DNA of 31,004 nucleotides, taken from positions 3,371-34,374 of the forward strand of contig NW_003216106.1 of the NCBI RefSeq assembly GCF_000006405.1. The letters run 5' to 3'. Position numbers and translations under genes: made by a program. How positions within the stretch are numbered: the stretch's first letter is position 1; each line of letters opens with the position of its first letter. The DNA comes from Perkinsus marinus ATCC 50983 (Eukaryota; Perkinsozoa; Perkinsida; Perkinsidae). Below the pieces are notes generated by a model. It did no database searches. It saw nothing but the letters and a program-made list of their open reading frames with translations, and was not told the DNA's origin. Below are positions 20,461-29,962 of this stretch, piece by piece.

Positions 20461-21886
20461 TCGTCAAAGTGAAGGGAAACTGCGTGGTATACACAGAGAT
20501 CAACAGTGAGAACCCCGATGGAAATGCTCAAACTTCGCATCGTGAAGATTCTATGCACAGCATTTCACTAGCAAAAACCACACGATGCTTCCTCAAGACG
20601 AATAATTCCTTCAGTTTCAGTTCGAACCAACTCTTTGAGAAGTTGTATACACTATCGAGACACGTAGGCTAACTACGTCCATGCCGCATACCCTTGCGGT
20701 GGTCGTTTCAAGTCATATCTCACTCGTACCCTATTCGTGATTTAGGTCTGTATAATATACAGACCATATATATGCACAACATGTCAATACCTATATATAT
20801 GTACTATATATAAGTACTACATAAATATACAGTGTATATCCTGGACACATCCAACGACACTGATCTTCCCCAGTCGGCTCATTATACAGCTTAGTATCGA
20901 CAACTTGGAAAATGATGAGGAGATACCATCCCAGCTTCGTTACATCCTTCCCAAGAATAAGTGTTATGAGGACTATGAAATGATTGTCATCTATTTTCAT
21001 GTAAGAGGAGTTGTTGTGCATTGTGTCCTTTCGTCCCTTGTTTAGACACAAATGACATAAATGACATTTACTAGTCCTATGCGAATCTCAGCGCTAAAGC
21101 CTTTATATATTCATTAATCATGTTGAATAGGCTTCCACCAAGTCTTCTACTTTGCGTTGATTCCTGATCATTTAAACTCTTGGGACAGTGATAAAACGGG
21201 ATGATCAGAAGCCATCCGTCGGACAGCTGATGAGTGTGGGAGAGTATGATGTATCGTCATATGGTCCGCCAATGATGTGACGTCATCCCAACTTTGATTT
21301 GCTACTGTTATGGTCACTCGCTACTGGGTGATTGTGGCCCTATATAGATGTACAGGTCCGTTCACTGTCTCTGGCACAAGGATGTTTGTCTCTGGCTGGA
21401 GGCAAGGATGTTGCTTGGTGTTGTAAACTGTACGCCTTCTTTTCTACGCTTGGTTGAGTATTGATAAACTGATCGTTCGATAGCCGTGAACTTTGTGTAT
21501 GATTCGTCTCATTCAACTAGAGTATCTCATAGTTGTTACTCAATAAAGTGGTTCAGCCATTCTCACTTCTGGAGAAGGTTGATTAATTCTTTGTTCGGGT
21601 TATATTTTGTTAATGTATTCTGGTTATGATTCGAACGAGTTGGATGATAGTGAGGATATGGGTACCAATGACTTAATGCGGACTCACTCTGGTTTTAGCC
21701 AGGGAATTGACTTCCCCCCCTCCACAGATAGCTTTCAGTATCCTGTTACTGTAAAAGTACAATTACAGTCTAAAACTTTGAGTATTACAAGTCTTCAACA
21801 CATACGCCCAAGGGTAAGGTTTTACGCCTAGCATCATCCCTGGTGGAATATATACATTCGCTTTCTTGAACTGAGCTCAGGAGTTC
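20461..21886. other. Intergenic region; possible LTR-like segment
   Basis: No supported host gene. The stretch from about 21290 to 21610 has a TATATAG box, then about 200 bp later an AATAAA signal, and is followed by a short ORF (ATG near 21613, MYSGYDSNELDDSEDMG) to 21831. This order resembles a long terminal repeat followed by the start of a gag-like frame, that is, a fragment of an old LTR retroelement. No second terminal repeat is in the window, and the element, if real, is incomplete and old. Confidence 0.25.
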
Positions 21887-22105
21887 TGTCACTGGTTATA
21901 GAGTTTACATACGAATTTTGGTAGAAATGTTCAAAAAACAACGAGAATTTCCCAAAATTTCATCGGAATTTTCATAGCGAATTTTGGAAGAAGTGTACCG
22001 AAACCAACAACAAGTTTCCGAAATTTCCTCAGAATTTACCTAGAAAATTATGGTTGAAGTTTTCAGAAATCACCGAGAATTTTCATATTGTAGTCAACAC
22101 AAGAA
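21887..22105 (+). repeat. Dispersed repeat with internal 66-bp triplication
   Basis: Begins like the other copies (GTTTACATACGAATTTTGG). The core is then repeated three times at 66-bp spacing, at 21912, 21978 and 22044, before the CATATTGTAGTCAACAC end. The three units have diverged, so the triplication is not recent. Confidence 0.8.
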
Positions 22106-22710
22106 GTGTAAGAAAACGTGATGAAATTACGCACGATGTAGATTTAGGAATGGACTGAGAAGAGTAGAGTTAGAGCTGAAAGAGGCGTTTAGAATGAATA
22201 AGTAGGAAGTAACGTATTAGCGGGGCATATGCTGAAAATGGGGTAGCATGTAATTAGAATTTGTGGAAGAAATTTGAAAATGTGAAATATTAACGCACGA
22301 TTATATCCACCTAGCTTAAAAGTATTAATATGTAGTTGACTACATTCAAAGTGGAATTCTCGAGTCGCTTCGCTCCGCTACTTACAGTTAGCGCACGCCC
22401 ATTCGAGCGCAACACGGAGAGCCTCCGTCGGACTCCGACGATCAGAGACGTAAAGACCAATTTCCATTAGGTTTCTCCGCTGTGTGTGAATATACGTGTA
22501 AGGTGAAGTGATCAACTTGTTAGGCTAGATCATGAGGCTCACGTATCGTGTGACCAATGTGAATCACGTTGGAATTCGATGAACTCAGAACTCGTTTCGC
22601 TGTTGGGCAGTCGAGCAAAAATGGTACTTAATAAGACTTTAGATAAGGAGTTGTGATAGACGTAAATACTACGTTCCTGTCCCAAAAGCTTCTTTGCCAT
22701 TCTTCCAACG
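22106..22710. other. Upstream region of the ABCG gene
   Basis: About 600 bp, AT-rich at first and then with a GC-richer patch at 22360-22450. No gene was recognised. It presumably carries the ABCG promoter; no specific element can be assigned. No acceptor-like AG with a good pyrimidine tract lies immediately before the ATG. Confidence 0.4.
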
Positions 22711-24486
22711 ATGAGCGCTTACACCCGCCACCCAGTAGACAAGGTCGAACGACAATCTCATTCCCTTGATTGGCGCGATGTCACTTTTGAAGTCACCCGA
22801 AAGAGCCTCTTGGGCAAGAAGCTCGGTGTTAAGCGTATCCTCAACAACGTGAGCGGCTCAGCCGCTCCTGGTGAAGTCGTTGCCATCATGGGCCCCTCCG
22901 GCTCTGGCAAAACGTCACTATTAGACATTCTGGCTGACCGTGTCTCGTCTGGCAAAATCACCGGCGACATTTTGCTCAACAAGATTAGTCGTACACCGAT
23001 CTCCTTTCGGGCGGTATCTGCGTACGTTGCCCAAGAAGACAGTCTGATGGGTTCCTTCACCGTGCTCGAGACACTTCGCCAAAGTGCTCGTCTGGCTCTA
23101 CCCAAACAAGTCAGTCACGACGAACGGGAACGCCGTGTTCAACATGTCGTTGACATAATGGGTCTGCGTTCTTGTGAGAATACTCTCATTGGGGACGTTT
23201 TCCGCAAGGGCATCTCTGGTGGCCAAAAGCGCCGTGTAAGCGCCGCGATTGAGCTCCTAAAATCACCGTCTGTTCTACTCCTAGATGAGCCCACCTCTGG
23301 TCTGGACTCAGCGTCCGCCTACAACATTATGGAATATCTCAAGAACCTCGCTTCTGAGGACAAGTGCACAATCGTCGTGACTATTCATCAGCCTAGTAGC
23401 GATATTTGGCTCTCGCTTAGCAAAGTGTGCTTCCTCGTACAAGGCAACATTGTATACTTCGGTCCGCCAGATAAGGTGCCGGAGTACTTCGCTGCTGCTG
23501 GCTATCCCGTACCCACCTTTACGAATCCCGCTGAGCATGTCATGAATCTAGTCAACACGGATTTCCCTGGTCATGGCGACGTCCCAGGACTCGTCGACCA
23601 CTATAACACCGTGGCCAACCAAGGAGGAGCATCACGTACGTCGGATGATCTTGACAGCGTCCCTCGCTTGAATGACAGTGAGATTTGGGCGACTGTCCGA
23701 CCGAGCAAACTACAGCAATTCATCACCCTCCTGGTGAGGAACTTCCAAAATAACGTGAGAAACCCAGGCATCTACTGGGTTCGTCTGGTCATGTATGTTA
23801 TTCTCTCCTTTATGATTGGCACTATGTACATTCGGACCAACGACTCCCTTACTCAGAGAGACCAAGTCCCGATGCTTTTCTATGTGCAGGCATTCCTGGT
23901 ATTCATGGCTGTAGCCGTGCTGCCATTCTTCGATGAGATACGTTCAGTGTTTGCTCGAGAGCGAGCTAATTCCAACGTTAACGTGGCGGTGTTCGTCATT
24001 GCCAACTTCCTCGCTTGCCTTCCGGGCATCGCTCTTATCGCAGTGGTCTCGTCTGGCATGGTTGTTGGCTTGGCTGGACTCAACGCTTTTGGCTGGTTTT
24101 GCCTCAACTTGTTCCTCTCGATGGTTGTCTCGGAATCGCTCATGATGCTGCTGGGTGCTGCCACTCCTCATTACATCATTGGTATCGCTCTAGGTGCCGG
24201 TATCTATGGTATGTTTATGTTGGTGTGCGGCTTCATGGTCCCGGCGGACCGCATACCCGCAGGCTGGAAGTGGGTTCATCACTTGGCATTCCACACGTAC
24301 GCGTTTGCTGCATTCATGTTCGCTGAGTTCGATGATGCTCCACCACTTGGGGACCTCATTTTAACTGAGTATAACCTGGAAGACACTGACCTCGGTTTGA
24401 ATATGGTCATACTCGCCATATGGACAGCGGTGCTCCAACTGTTCTTCTTTGCCGCCCTTTACTACTTGCATACAGGTCGAAGATGA
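22711..24486 (+). CDS. ABCG-family half-transporter (White/brown complex type)
   Basis: A single-exon 591-aa ABC half-transporter with the ABCG order, nucleotide-binding domain first and membrane domain second. Such proteins dimerise and usually export sterols, other lipids or xenobiotics. Motifs: Walker A GPSGSGKTS at residues 61-69, Q-loop in AYVAQED with Gln108, signature ISGGQKRR from 168, Walker B VLLLDEP at 188-194, D-loop SGLD, and H-loop His226 in TIHQPSSD. The ABCG-specific NPAEH motif follows (FTNPAEHVMNLV). Six membrane segments occupy roughly residues 355-590, ending LYYLHTGRR. Length is normal for the family. All catalytic residues are present, so it should be active. It lacks introns, unlike the intron-rich genes around it, which could reflect retroposition or simple intron loss. 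The ATG chosen is the first in the frame and gives a standard N-terminus. Confidence 0.95.
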   Translation: MSAYTRHPVDKVERQSHSLDWRDVTFEVTRKSLLGKKLGVKRILNNVSGSAAPGEVVAIMGPSGSGKTSLLDILADRVSSGKITGDILLNKISRTPISFRAVSAYVAQEDSLMGSFTVLETLRQSARLALPKQVSHDERERRVQHVVDIMGLRSCENTLIGDVFRKGISGGQKRRVSAAIELLKSPSVLLLDEPTSGLDSASAYNIMEYLKNLASEDKCTIVVTIHQPSSDIWLSLSKVCFLVQGNIVYFGPPDKVPEYFAAAGYPVPTFTNPAEHVMNLVNTDFPGHGDVPGLVDHYNTVANQGGASRTSDDLDSVPRLNDSEIWATVRPSKLQQFITLLVRNFQNNVRNPGIYWVRLVMYVILSFMIGTMYIRTNDSLTQRDQVPMLFYVQAFLVFMAVAVLPFFDEIRSVFARERANSNVNVAVFVIANFLACLPGIALIAVVSSGMVVGLAGLNAFGWFCLNLFLSMVVSESLMMLLGAATPHYIIGIALGAGIYGMFMLVCGFMVPADRIPAGWKWVHHLAFHTYAFAAFMFAEFDDAPPLGDLILTEYNLEDTDLGLNMVILAIWTAVLQLFFFAALYYLHTGRR

Positions 24487-25189
24487 GGGAAGGTATTCTA
24501 CATATTGGGTGAAATCTTGTATACGGTGAAAGTTCAATTTGAAATTCGTGGAAAGTTTGCATGTTATGGTCTGGATGATATTGAGTGAGGTATTTGTTGT
24601 ATGTCTTCCTTGTTGTGAGTCGAGTTGTCCTAGTAGGTAGGATGGGAGTTGATCGGATATGGCCCAGTTGTCATCTGGTGTAAGCGGAATCACTAGGAAC
24701 GTTCTTGTGATAACCTTCGCTTATCGGAAAGGAGTACCATAGCCCTACGAGCGTTAAACGCTTCTGAAGCAGTCGTTGGGGATGGGGTGGCCTCTGTCAT
24801 TAACATGAGGCTAAGATTTTATATGCTGACGCTTCTATGCTCGTCACGCGACCGTATTGGTTTATGGCTCGTACGCTTGCCGAAGAAAACGTATGATGCT
24901 TGCATCTTCTCTGTAGATGAAACAGAGGACACGTAGGTCGGAGAGTGGATATAGTCAGTTCAAAGGCCTTCTTTTCATAGTTGGCGAAGTCGATAAGGTG
25001 AGCGTTTGGTTAATCGGCGTTCCTGAGCTATGTTGACTCATCAGCCTACTCCGGTCCAGGTCACATGAGAATTTCTTGCAGTGGCTTCCAGAGAAGGAAC
25101 TAATCATCATTTAGTTGGATGATGTCTGAGAGTTGCGTTCAGCATAAAGCAAAGGCCGGTGAAACTCGTACAGTAACCATTCAAAATAT
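24487..25189. other. 3' flank of ABCG, nothing recognised
   Basis: About 700 bp between the ABCG stop and the minisatellite. No reading frame with coding character, no RNA gene and no repeat copy was recognised. Confidence 0.4.
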
Positions 25190-25855
25190 CTATTTGGCGA
25201 ATGGGGCCGCTATGCCATTCCATGGTCTAAATCCACCACGACATCCGGATCAAATATATACTCGGCAAATGGGGCCGCTATGCCATTCCGTGGCATAGAG
25301 CCAATACAGTGAGCGTTACGAATATCTACTCGGCGACTGGGGCCGCTATGCCATTCATGTTCTGAAGCCATAACGGTGAGCGTCAGGAATATCCACTCGG
25401 CGACTGGGGCCGCTATGCCATTCCGTAACCTAGAGCCAATACGGTGAGCGTTACGTATATCTACTCGGCGACTGGGGCCGCTATGCCATTCCGTGGCCTA
25501 GAGCCAATACGGTAAGCGTTACGTATATCTACTCGGCGACTGGGGCCGCTATGCCATTCCGTGGACTAGAGCCAATACTGTAAGCGTTACGTATATCTGC
25601 TCGGCGACTGGGGCCGCTATGCCATTCCGTGGCCTAGAGCCAATACGGTAAGCGTTACGTATATCGACTCGGCGACTGGGGCCGCTATGCCATTCCGTGG
25701 CCTAGAGCCAATACGGTAAGCGTTACGTATATCGACTCGGCGACTGGGGCCGCTATGCCATTCCGTGGCCTAGAGCCAATACGGTAAGCGGTACGTATAT
25801 CTACTCGGCGACTGGGGCCGCTATGCCGTTTCATGGCCTAGAGCCAATACGGTAG
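25190..25855. repeat. 68-bp minisatellite, about 10 copies
   Basis: A tandem array with unit starts near 25190, 25261, 25329, 25396, 25464, 25532, 25600, 25668, 25736 and 25804; the period is 68 bp in most copies. Each unit holds CTCGGCGACTGGGGCCGCTA, TGCCATTCCGTGGCCTAGAG and CCAATACGGTAAGCG. The left-hand copies are more diverged, and copies from 25464 onward are nearly identical, so the array seems to have been homogenised or grown from the right. No ORF spans it. Confidence 0.97.
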
Positions 25856-26392
25856 ATTCTGGTAGGACGTCTATCCAAGCGCATGCGCAACGACCAAATG
25901 TGATATCCTTGTCGATGAAATCGAAATTCGCAATAATCAAGTGAATCGAGCTAGCTAAATCTTGTCCTCTCGTACAAGGTTCGGCACCGATTAAATGTTT
26001 TTATTAGCAGTGTGGTACTCTCGAAAGTGCAAATTTATGCAACATCATGAATTCTTGAGTGATATATAATCCGATAAAACGAAGCAGGATGAATCACACC
26101 AGCAAATTATCCAAGTCACATTCTATTACTCCTTTTTTCAAGTGATTAACGCAACACAATCGGTTACAGCGGAAAAAGTGAGCTACACTTACCCTGCTTT
26201 ATATGAAGAAACCGTATACCGATGATGAAAATACATGAGCTGGACAAGGTCCTCAAAGCGGCTAGCTAAGCAGCCTATGAGGAATGCACTCAGATCGTCT
26301 CTACAGTCAAAAACTCCCAGCCGGTGCATAGCTCATAGCTATAGCAATGAAAGACAAGGCAGTGGCTCTGGAAGACCATCAGTGCTGCTGCG
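25856..26392. other. 3' flank of the triple-START gene
   Basis: An AT-rich stretch of about 540 bp between the minisatellite and the stop codon of the next gene. No feature recognised. Confidence 0.4.
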
Positions 26393-29110
26393 CTACTCAG
26401 CAGGATCGAACTTGTGTTTCTTCAGAGCCTGGAAAGTAGAATCCAAACTCATCGGTTGCTTCATTTGGGCCTTATTGACGATCCATGTAGGAACCGAACC
26501 ACCAACATCTACTTGATTATAGAACGATACAATCTTCTCTCCATCAACGTCATGGATAACATATCCAGCATTGTCGATGAAGCCTCTGCAATGAGTATCC
26601 AAAAACTTATGCTCTGGGTAATCGTCCCTGTTCACCGAACGCGTCGCGATAACACCAACTGTTGGGGACACCATCTCGATGAGGACAGCATAAACGAAGT
26701 CGCGGCCAGCAACACCCATTTGCTTCTTATACGCGGCCCAGGTCAAGGTAAGAGTCTGGTCAGATGTTTCAGAGTAAGTCTCTAAAACTCTACCATCCTG
26801 GAATTGGCTATCCCACGTCTCTTTGGACGCCAGGTCGTTGATAAACTGCATGATCTGTTTGATGGTATATTCCTTACCAAAGCTCATCTTGCCACATACG
26901 ACCTGTCGCTCAGTCACTGTCTGGGGCCGCACAAACAAGTCCACGTTGCCGGAGCGACCTTGTGATTTGAACGTCGGGTCATTCTCAAAAGCAAGCAAAG
27001 CTTTCTGGGCAGTCATACCGGCATCAAGAGCCATCTTAGCTTGAGGAGAAGTCATCTCACTAGAAGGCTGGGACTCCACTACTTCCTTAGCAGACTCTTC
27101 AGGCTTCTCAGGAACTGGCAGGCTTTGAGGCTTCTCGACCATTGGGACCTTGGAAGAAACCAATGGAACGATATCACGATAGGAACTCGCATTCGTGACA
27201 ACTTACCTCGTCTTTGGTCGAAGGCACTGCTACAGGTACTGGTTTGAACTTGTAGTGCTTGATGGCTGCGAAGGCCGGTACCAAGCTCATGGGTTGCTTC
27301 ATGGTAGCCTTATTTACTATCCATGTCGGGACGGATCCTCGAACATCGACTTGGTTATAGAAAGACACTATCAAGTCACCACTCGGAGCCTTGTCAATTA
27401 CATAGCCAGCATTTTGGATAAAACCTCTACATGCTTCAGCTGAGAACTTATGTTCTGGGAACTCGTCCAAGTCAACCGACCGACATGTCATAACACCCTT
27501 AGTCTCAGATACCTTCTCGTTAACAGCCGCGTAGATGAAGTCTCGACCGGCTACTCCCATCTCTCCTTTATACGACGTCCAAGTCAGAGTGACTTCTCGC
27601 TGACCGTCGTTCAAGTAGCTCTTCAGCACCTTGTCCTCAATCAACTGATCATCCCAGTTAACCTTGTTGATCATGTCACCAAGGAATTCCATCACTTGGG
27701 AAATGGTATAATCTTTACCCCAATTCATCTTGCCACATACGACCTGCATCTCACTGCCATTCTGTGACCTCACGGAGAGCTCAACTGGACCAGACTTCCC
27801 TTTAGACTTGAAAGAACTATCTTTTTGGAAGGCCAATAAAGCCGCTTGAGCATCGAGGCCAACCTTCATCATTCGCTGACCCTCTTCACTTAGAGATATA
27901 TTATCGGTCTCAGCTGCCGCCGGTTGAGATTCCTCCACAGCTCGCTTCGGTACCTGACAAATAGCCATGAGAGCGACTACGATCATCTCGTCTGGTATCA
28001 CTTACTTCATCGTCGGATTTTATAGGTTCTGCTGTAGTCTTTGCTGTCGTGGGTGCAACCACTATCTTGGAAGACATAATAGCTGCATGTAGTTTAACGA
28101 GCTTTAATGGAAGAGTAGACAACTCGCGCTCCGCCACGAATGATGGGGCGCTTCCTCCAAGATCAATTTGCTCGAAGAGCGATATAAAAATAACCCCATC
28201 AAGTGCCTCGACTATGTAACCAGAGTTCACGATAGTACCACGAGTGAGGGACAAATCGTACTTACCCTCGGGGTAGTCAACCAAATCAAGCGAGCGATAG
28301 GAGACAACAGCTCGCGAAGGAGATAGCTTCTCAGCCATCATAGCAAAAACAAAATCTCGGTCACCCAAAACGGAGCTGAGGTTTCGCGTGGCCGCCCAAC
28401 AGATAGAAACAGGCGGGTCAGCATCATCAAACTTTTCTATGACCTTCCACCGCTTGAACGAGGTGTCCCAAGTAGATCGAGCGTCGAAGTCCATCAAGAA
28501 GGCAACGACTTGATCTACACCGACACCCAAACCGGCAGGCAAAGTGACTTTACCACCGACAACACGAGCTGAACCCTTGCCTGAGGGTCGGCTCAATAAG
28601 GTGACTTCATCAACCACACCAGAGCTCTGGAAGCGATGATCGCCCTCGAAAGCTAAGAGAGCCTTTTGCGAGTCCTTAGCTACATCCCGGGCGAAGTTAG
28701 CACGAGCCTCAGTGTAAACCCTGGACACCTGAGATGCCAAAGTAGGCACAGTAGTAGCTGGACTTGGTGGATGCCCGGTAACAGGATCGACTCCACTAAC
28801 AGTTATCTGAAAGACGACAATCGACGTGTGAATTGCGTAGAGCCGCTATACACAGGGAATTCCTAAACATCTGCTCCCGATCAACGAGCGCAGTACTAGA
28901 CATAGACCACATGCAACGCCAGAGTGTTCTCAGATTGTGTAACCCAACACAATGGGAATAGTCTCTTACGGAAATTACCTCGTTCGAGGGTTTGCCCGCA
29001 GCATCATCCATCCTAGTTGCCGCTGACTTCATTGAGTGCTTGCTGCCATGGTCAGAATGGTGTGATGGTTGCGCCACGATATCTTCTTGTTTTGATGAAA
29101 AGCACCCCAT
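26393..29110 (-). CDS. Triple START-domain protein with MGC N-terminus, 4 exons
   Basis: Predicted 814-aa protein with three START lipid-binding domains in one chain. Exons in coding order: 29110-28970 (47 codons), 28806-28006 (267), 27953-27207 (249) and 27148-26393 (251 plus stop). The introns are 163, 52 and 58 nt, all GT-AG and all phase 0. Exon 1 encodes MGCFSSKQED and a polar linker; Gly2 and Cys3 suggest dual acylation and membrane tethering. Exons 2, 3 and 4 each encode one whole START domain (about residues 80-300, 335-550 and 585-810). Domains 2 and 3 are close: both have QVVCGKM, GVAGRDF, PEHKF, NAGYVI, SFYNQVDV, GSVPTWIVNKA and MKQPMSL. Domain 1 is diverged but keeps LLAFEGD, DYPEGK, NSGYIVEALDG and IDLGGSAPS. 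Linkers are rich in Pro, Glu and Ala. It is related to the single-START gene at 17892-20341. Bound lipids are unknown; an inter-membrane lipid-transfer or lipid-sensing role is inferred from the fold. Confidence 0.9.
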
Positions 29111-29112
29111 AA

Positions 29113-29127
29113 CTGAACAACTGCACT
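29113..29127 (-). promoter_or_regulatory. Possible trans-splice acceptor of the triple-START gene
   Basis: In the coding direction GCAGTTGTTCAG ends 2 nt before the ATG. An AG this close to the start codon suits spliced-leader addition as known in perkinsids. No experimental support. Confidence 0.3.
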
Positions 29128-29650
29128 AGAAGACGAATTTCACATGATCTGCCCGTAACGCTAGTTCAAGGGGGCTAGAAAAACTCGAGAAAAGCGCAAG
29201 ATTCGCGTGAGGTCCAACGATAGGACGATCTCAACCAACTCCCCCTCTTCCTGCGTTGCGTTCTCCACCCCTGGCAGATGCTCATATTCCGCATGATAGC
29301 AACTCGCTATTGACGTGGTGTGATTCTCAGATTGACATCCAAGCGATAGTGCTAAGGATTGGTGAATGATAAGTTGATCAGATCAACACTTGGCGAGGAG
29401 CATATGGTCACGGAGGACTGAATTATGCTAAGGTTAACAATGTCGCCGAACCCCTCTTCGGTGGCCTTCCTTGACTTTCTCATATTCAGGCTCAGACCAG
29501 AACACATCGGAGAGGAGAGTTATACTTTTCTGCATGATAGAACATTGAGGTACTTCATGAGGAGGATAGTAGTATCCAGTTGTACCTCATCATCATCGAG
29601 CGATGCACGTGCTTAGATTTGGAAGGAGAGGTGAGAGTTCACAAGTTAGC
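29128..29650. other. Upstream region of the triple-START gene
   Basis: About 520 bp ending at the inverted-repeat element. Only a weak plus-strand ORF (29425-29616, alternative start) is present. No gene was recognised; it presumably contains the triple-START promoter. Confidence 0.4.
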
Positions 29651-29880
29651 AAGTTGACACGGGCATGCCCGGACGCTGTCACTAAACTTGGTGTCCTAGA
29701 TCACTATTTGTGACCCGAACCTCTCATGCGAGAGCAAACCCCTAGCCTAATGCGGTAACTTACCCTAGGTAAGAGCGTTATTAAAGAAGCGCAGGATTGG
29801 ATATCCATCAGCTGGGCGAATTGGTGTCACTAAATTGCGCAGCGAGCGAAGCAAGCGGACTCCGCTCGTGGACTCCGCTT

Positions 29881-29915
29881 GTAACATGAGCTCCGCTCAG
29901 CGGAGCTTATGTTAC
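29881..29915. repeat. 35-bp near-perfect hairpin inside the inverted-repeat element
   Basis: GTAACATGAGCTCCGCT is followed after one base by its near reverse complement ending AGCTTATGTTAC, with one mismatch in 17 pairs. The flanking sequence on both sides is also rich in short GC inverted repeats (GACTCCGCT, CGCACGAG/CTCGTG). Confidence 0.85.
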
Positions 29916-29935
29916 CGCGCACGAGCACTCGTGTG

Positions 29936-29962
29936 CGTCCGTCCGTCCGTCCGTCCGTCCGT
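29936..29962. repeat. (CCGT)n tetranucleotide run
   Basis: About six consecutive GTCC/CCGT units, ending in an imperfect GCGTG copy, directly after the hairpin region. Confidence 0.9.

Noticed and set aside
23880-24326. Several ORFs in other frames within the ABCG membrane domain
   Set aside because: Shadows of the ABCG coding sequence; they lack independent support.
25190-25855. Regular repeat array as a CRISPR locus
   Set aside because: The units are contiguous 68-bp copies without unique spacers, and the surrounding genes are eukaryotic.
28796-28969. Continuation of the triple-START first exon to 28796
   Set aside because: The frame stays open by chance through the intron. A GTAAGA donor at 28969 and a CTTTCAG acceptor at 28807 give a clean phase-0 junction into the START exon.
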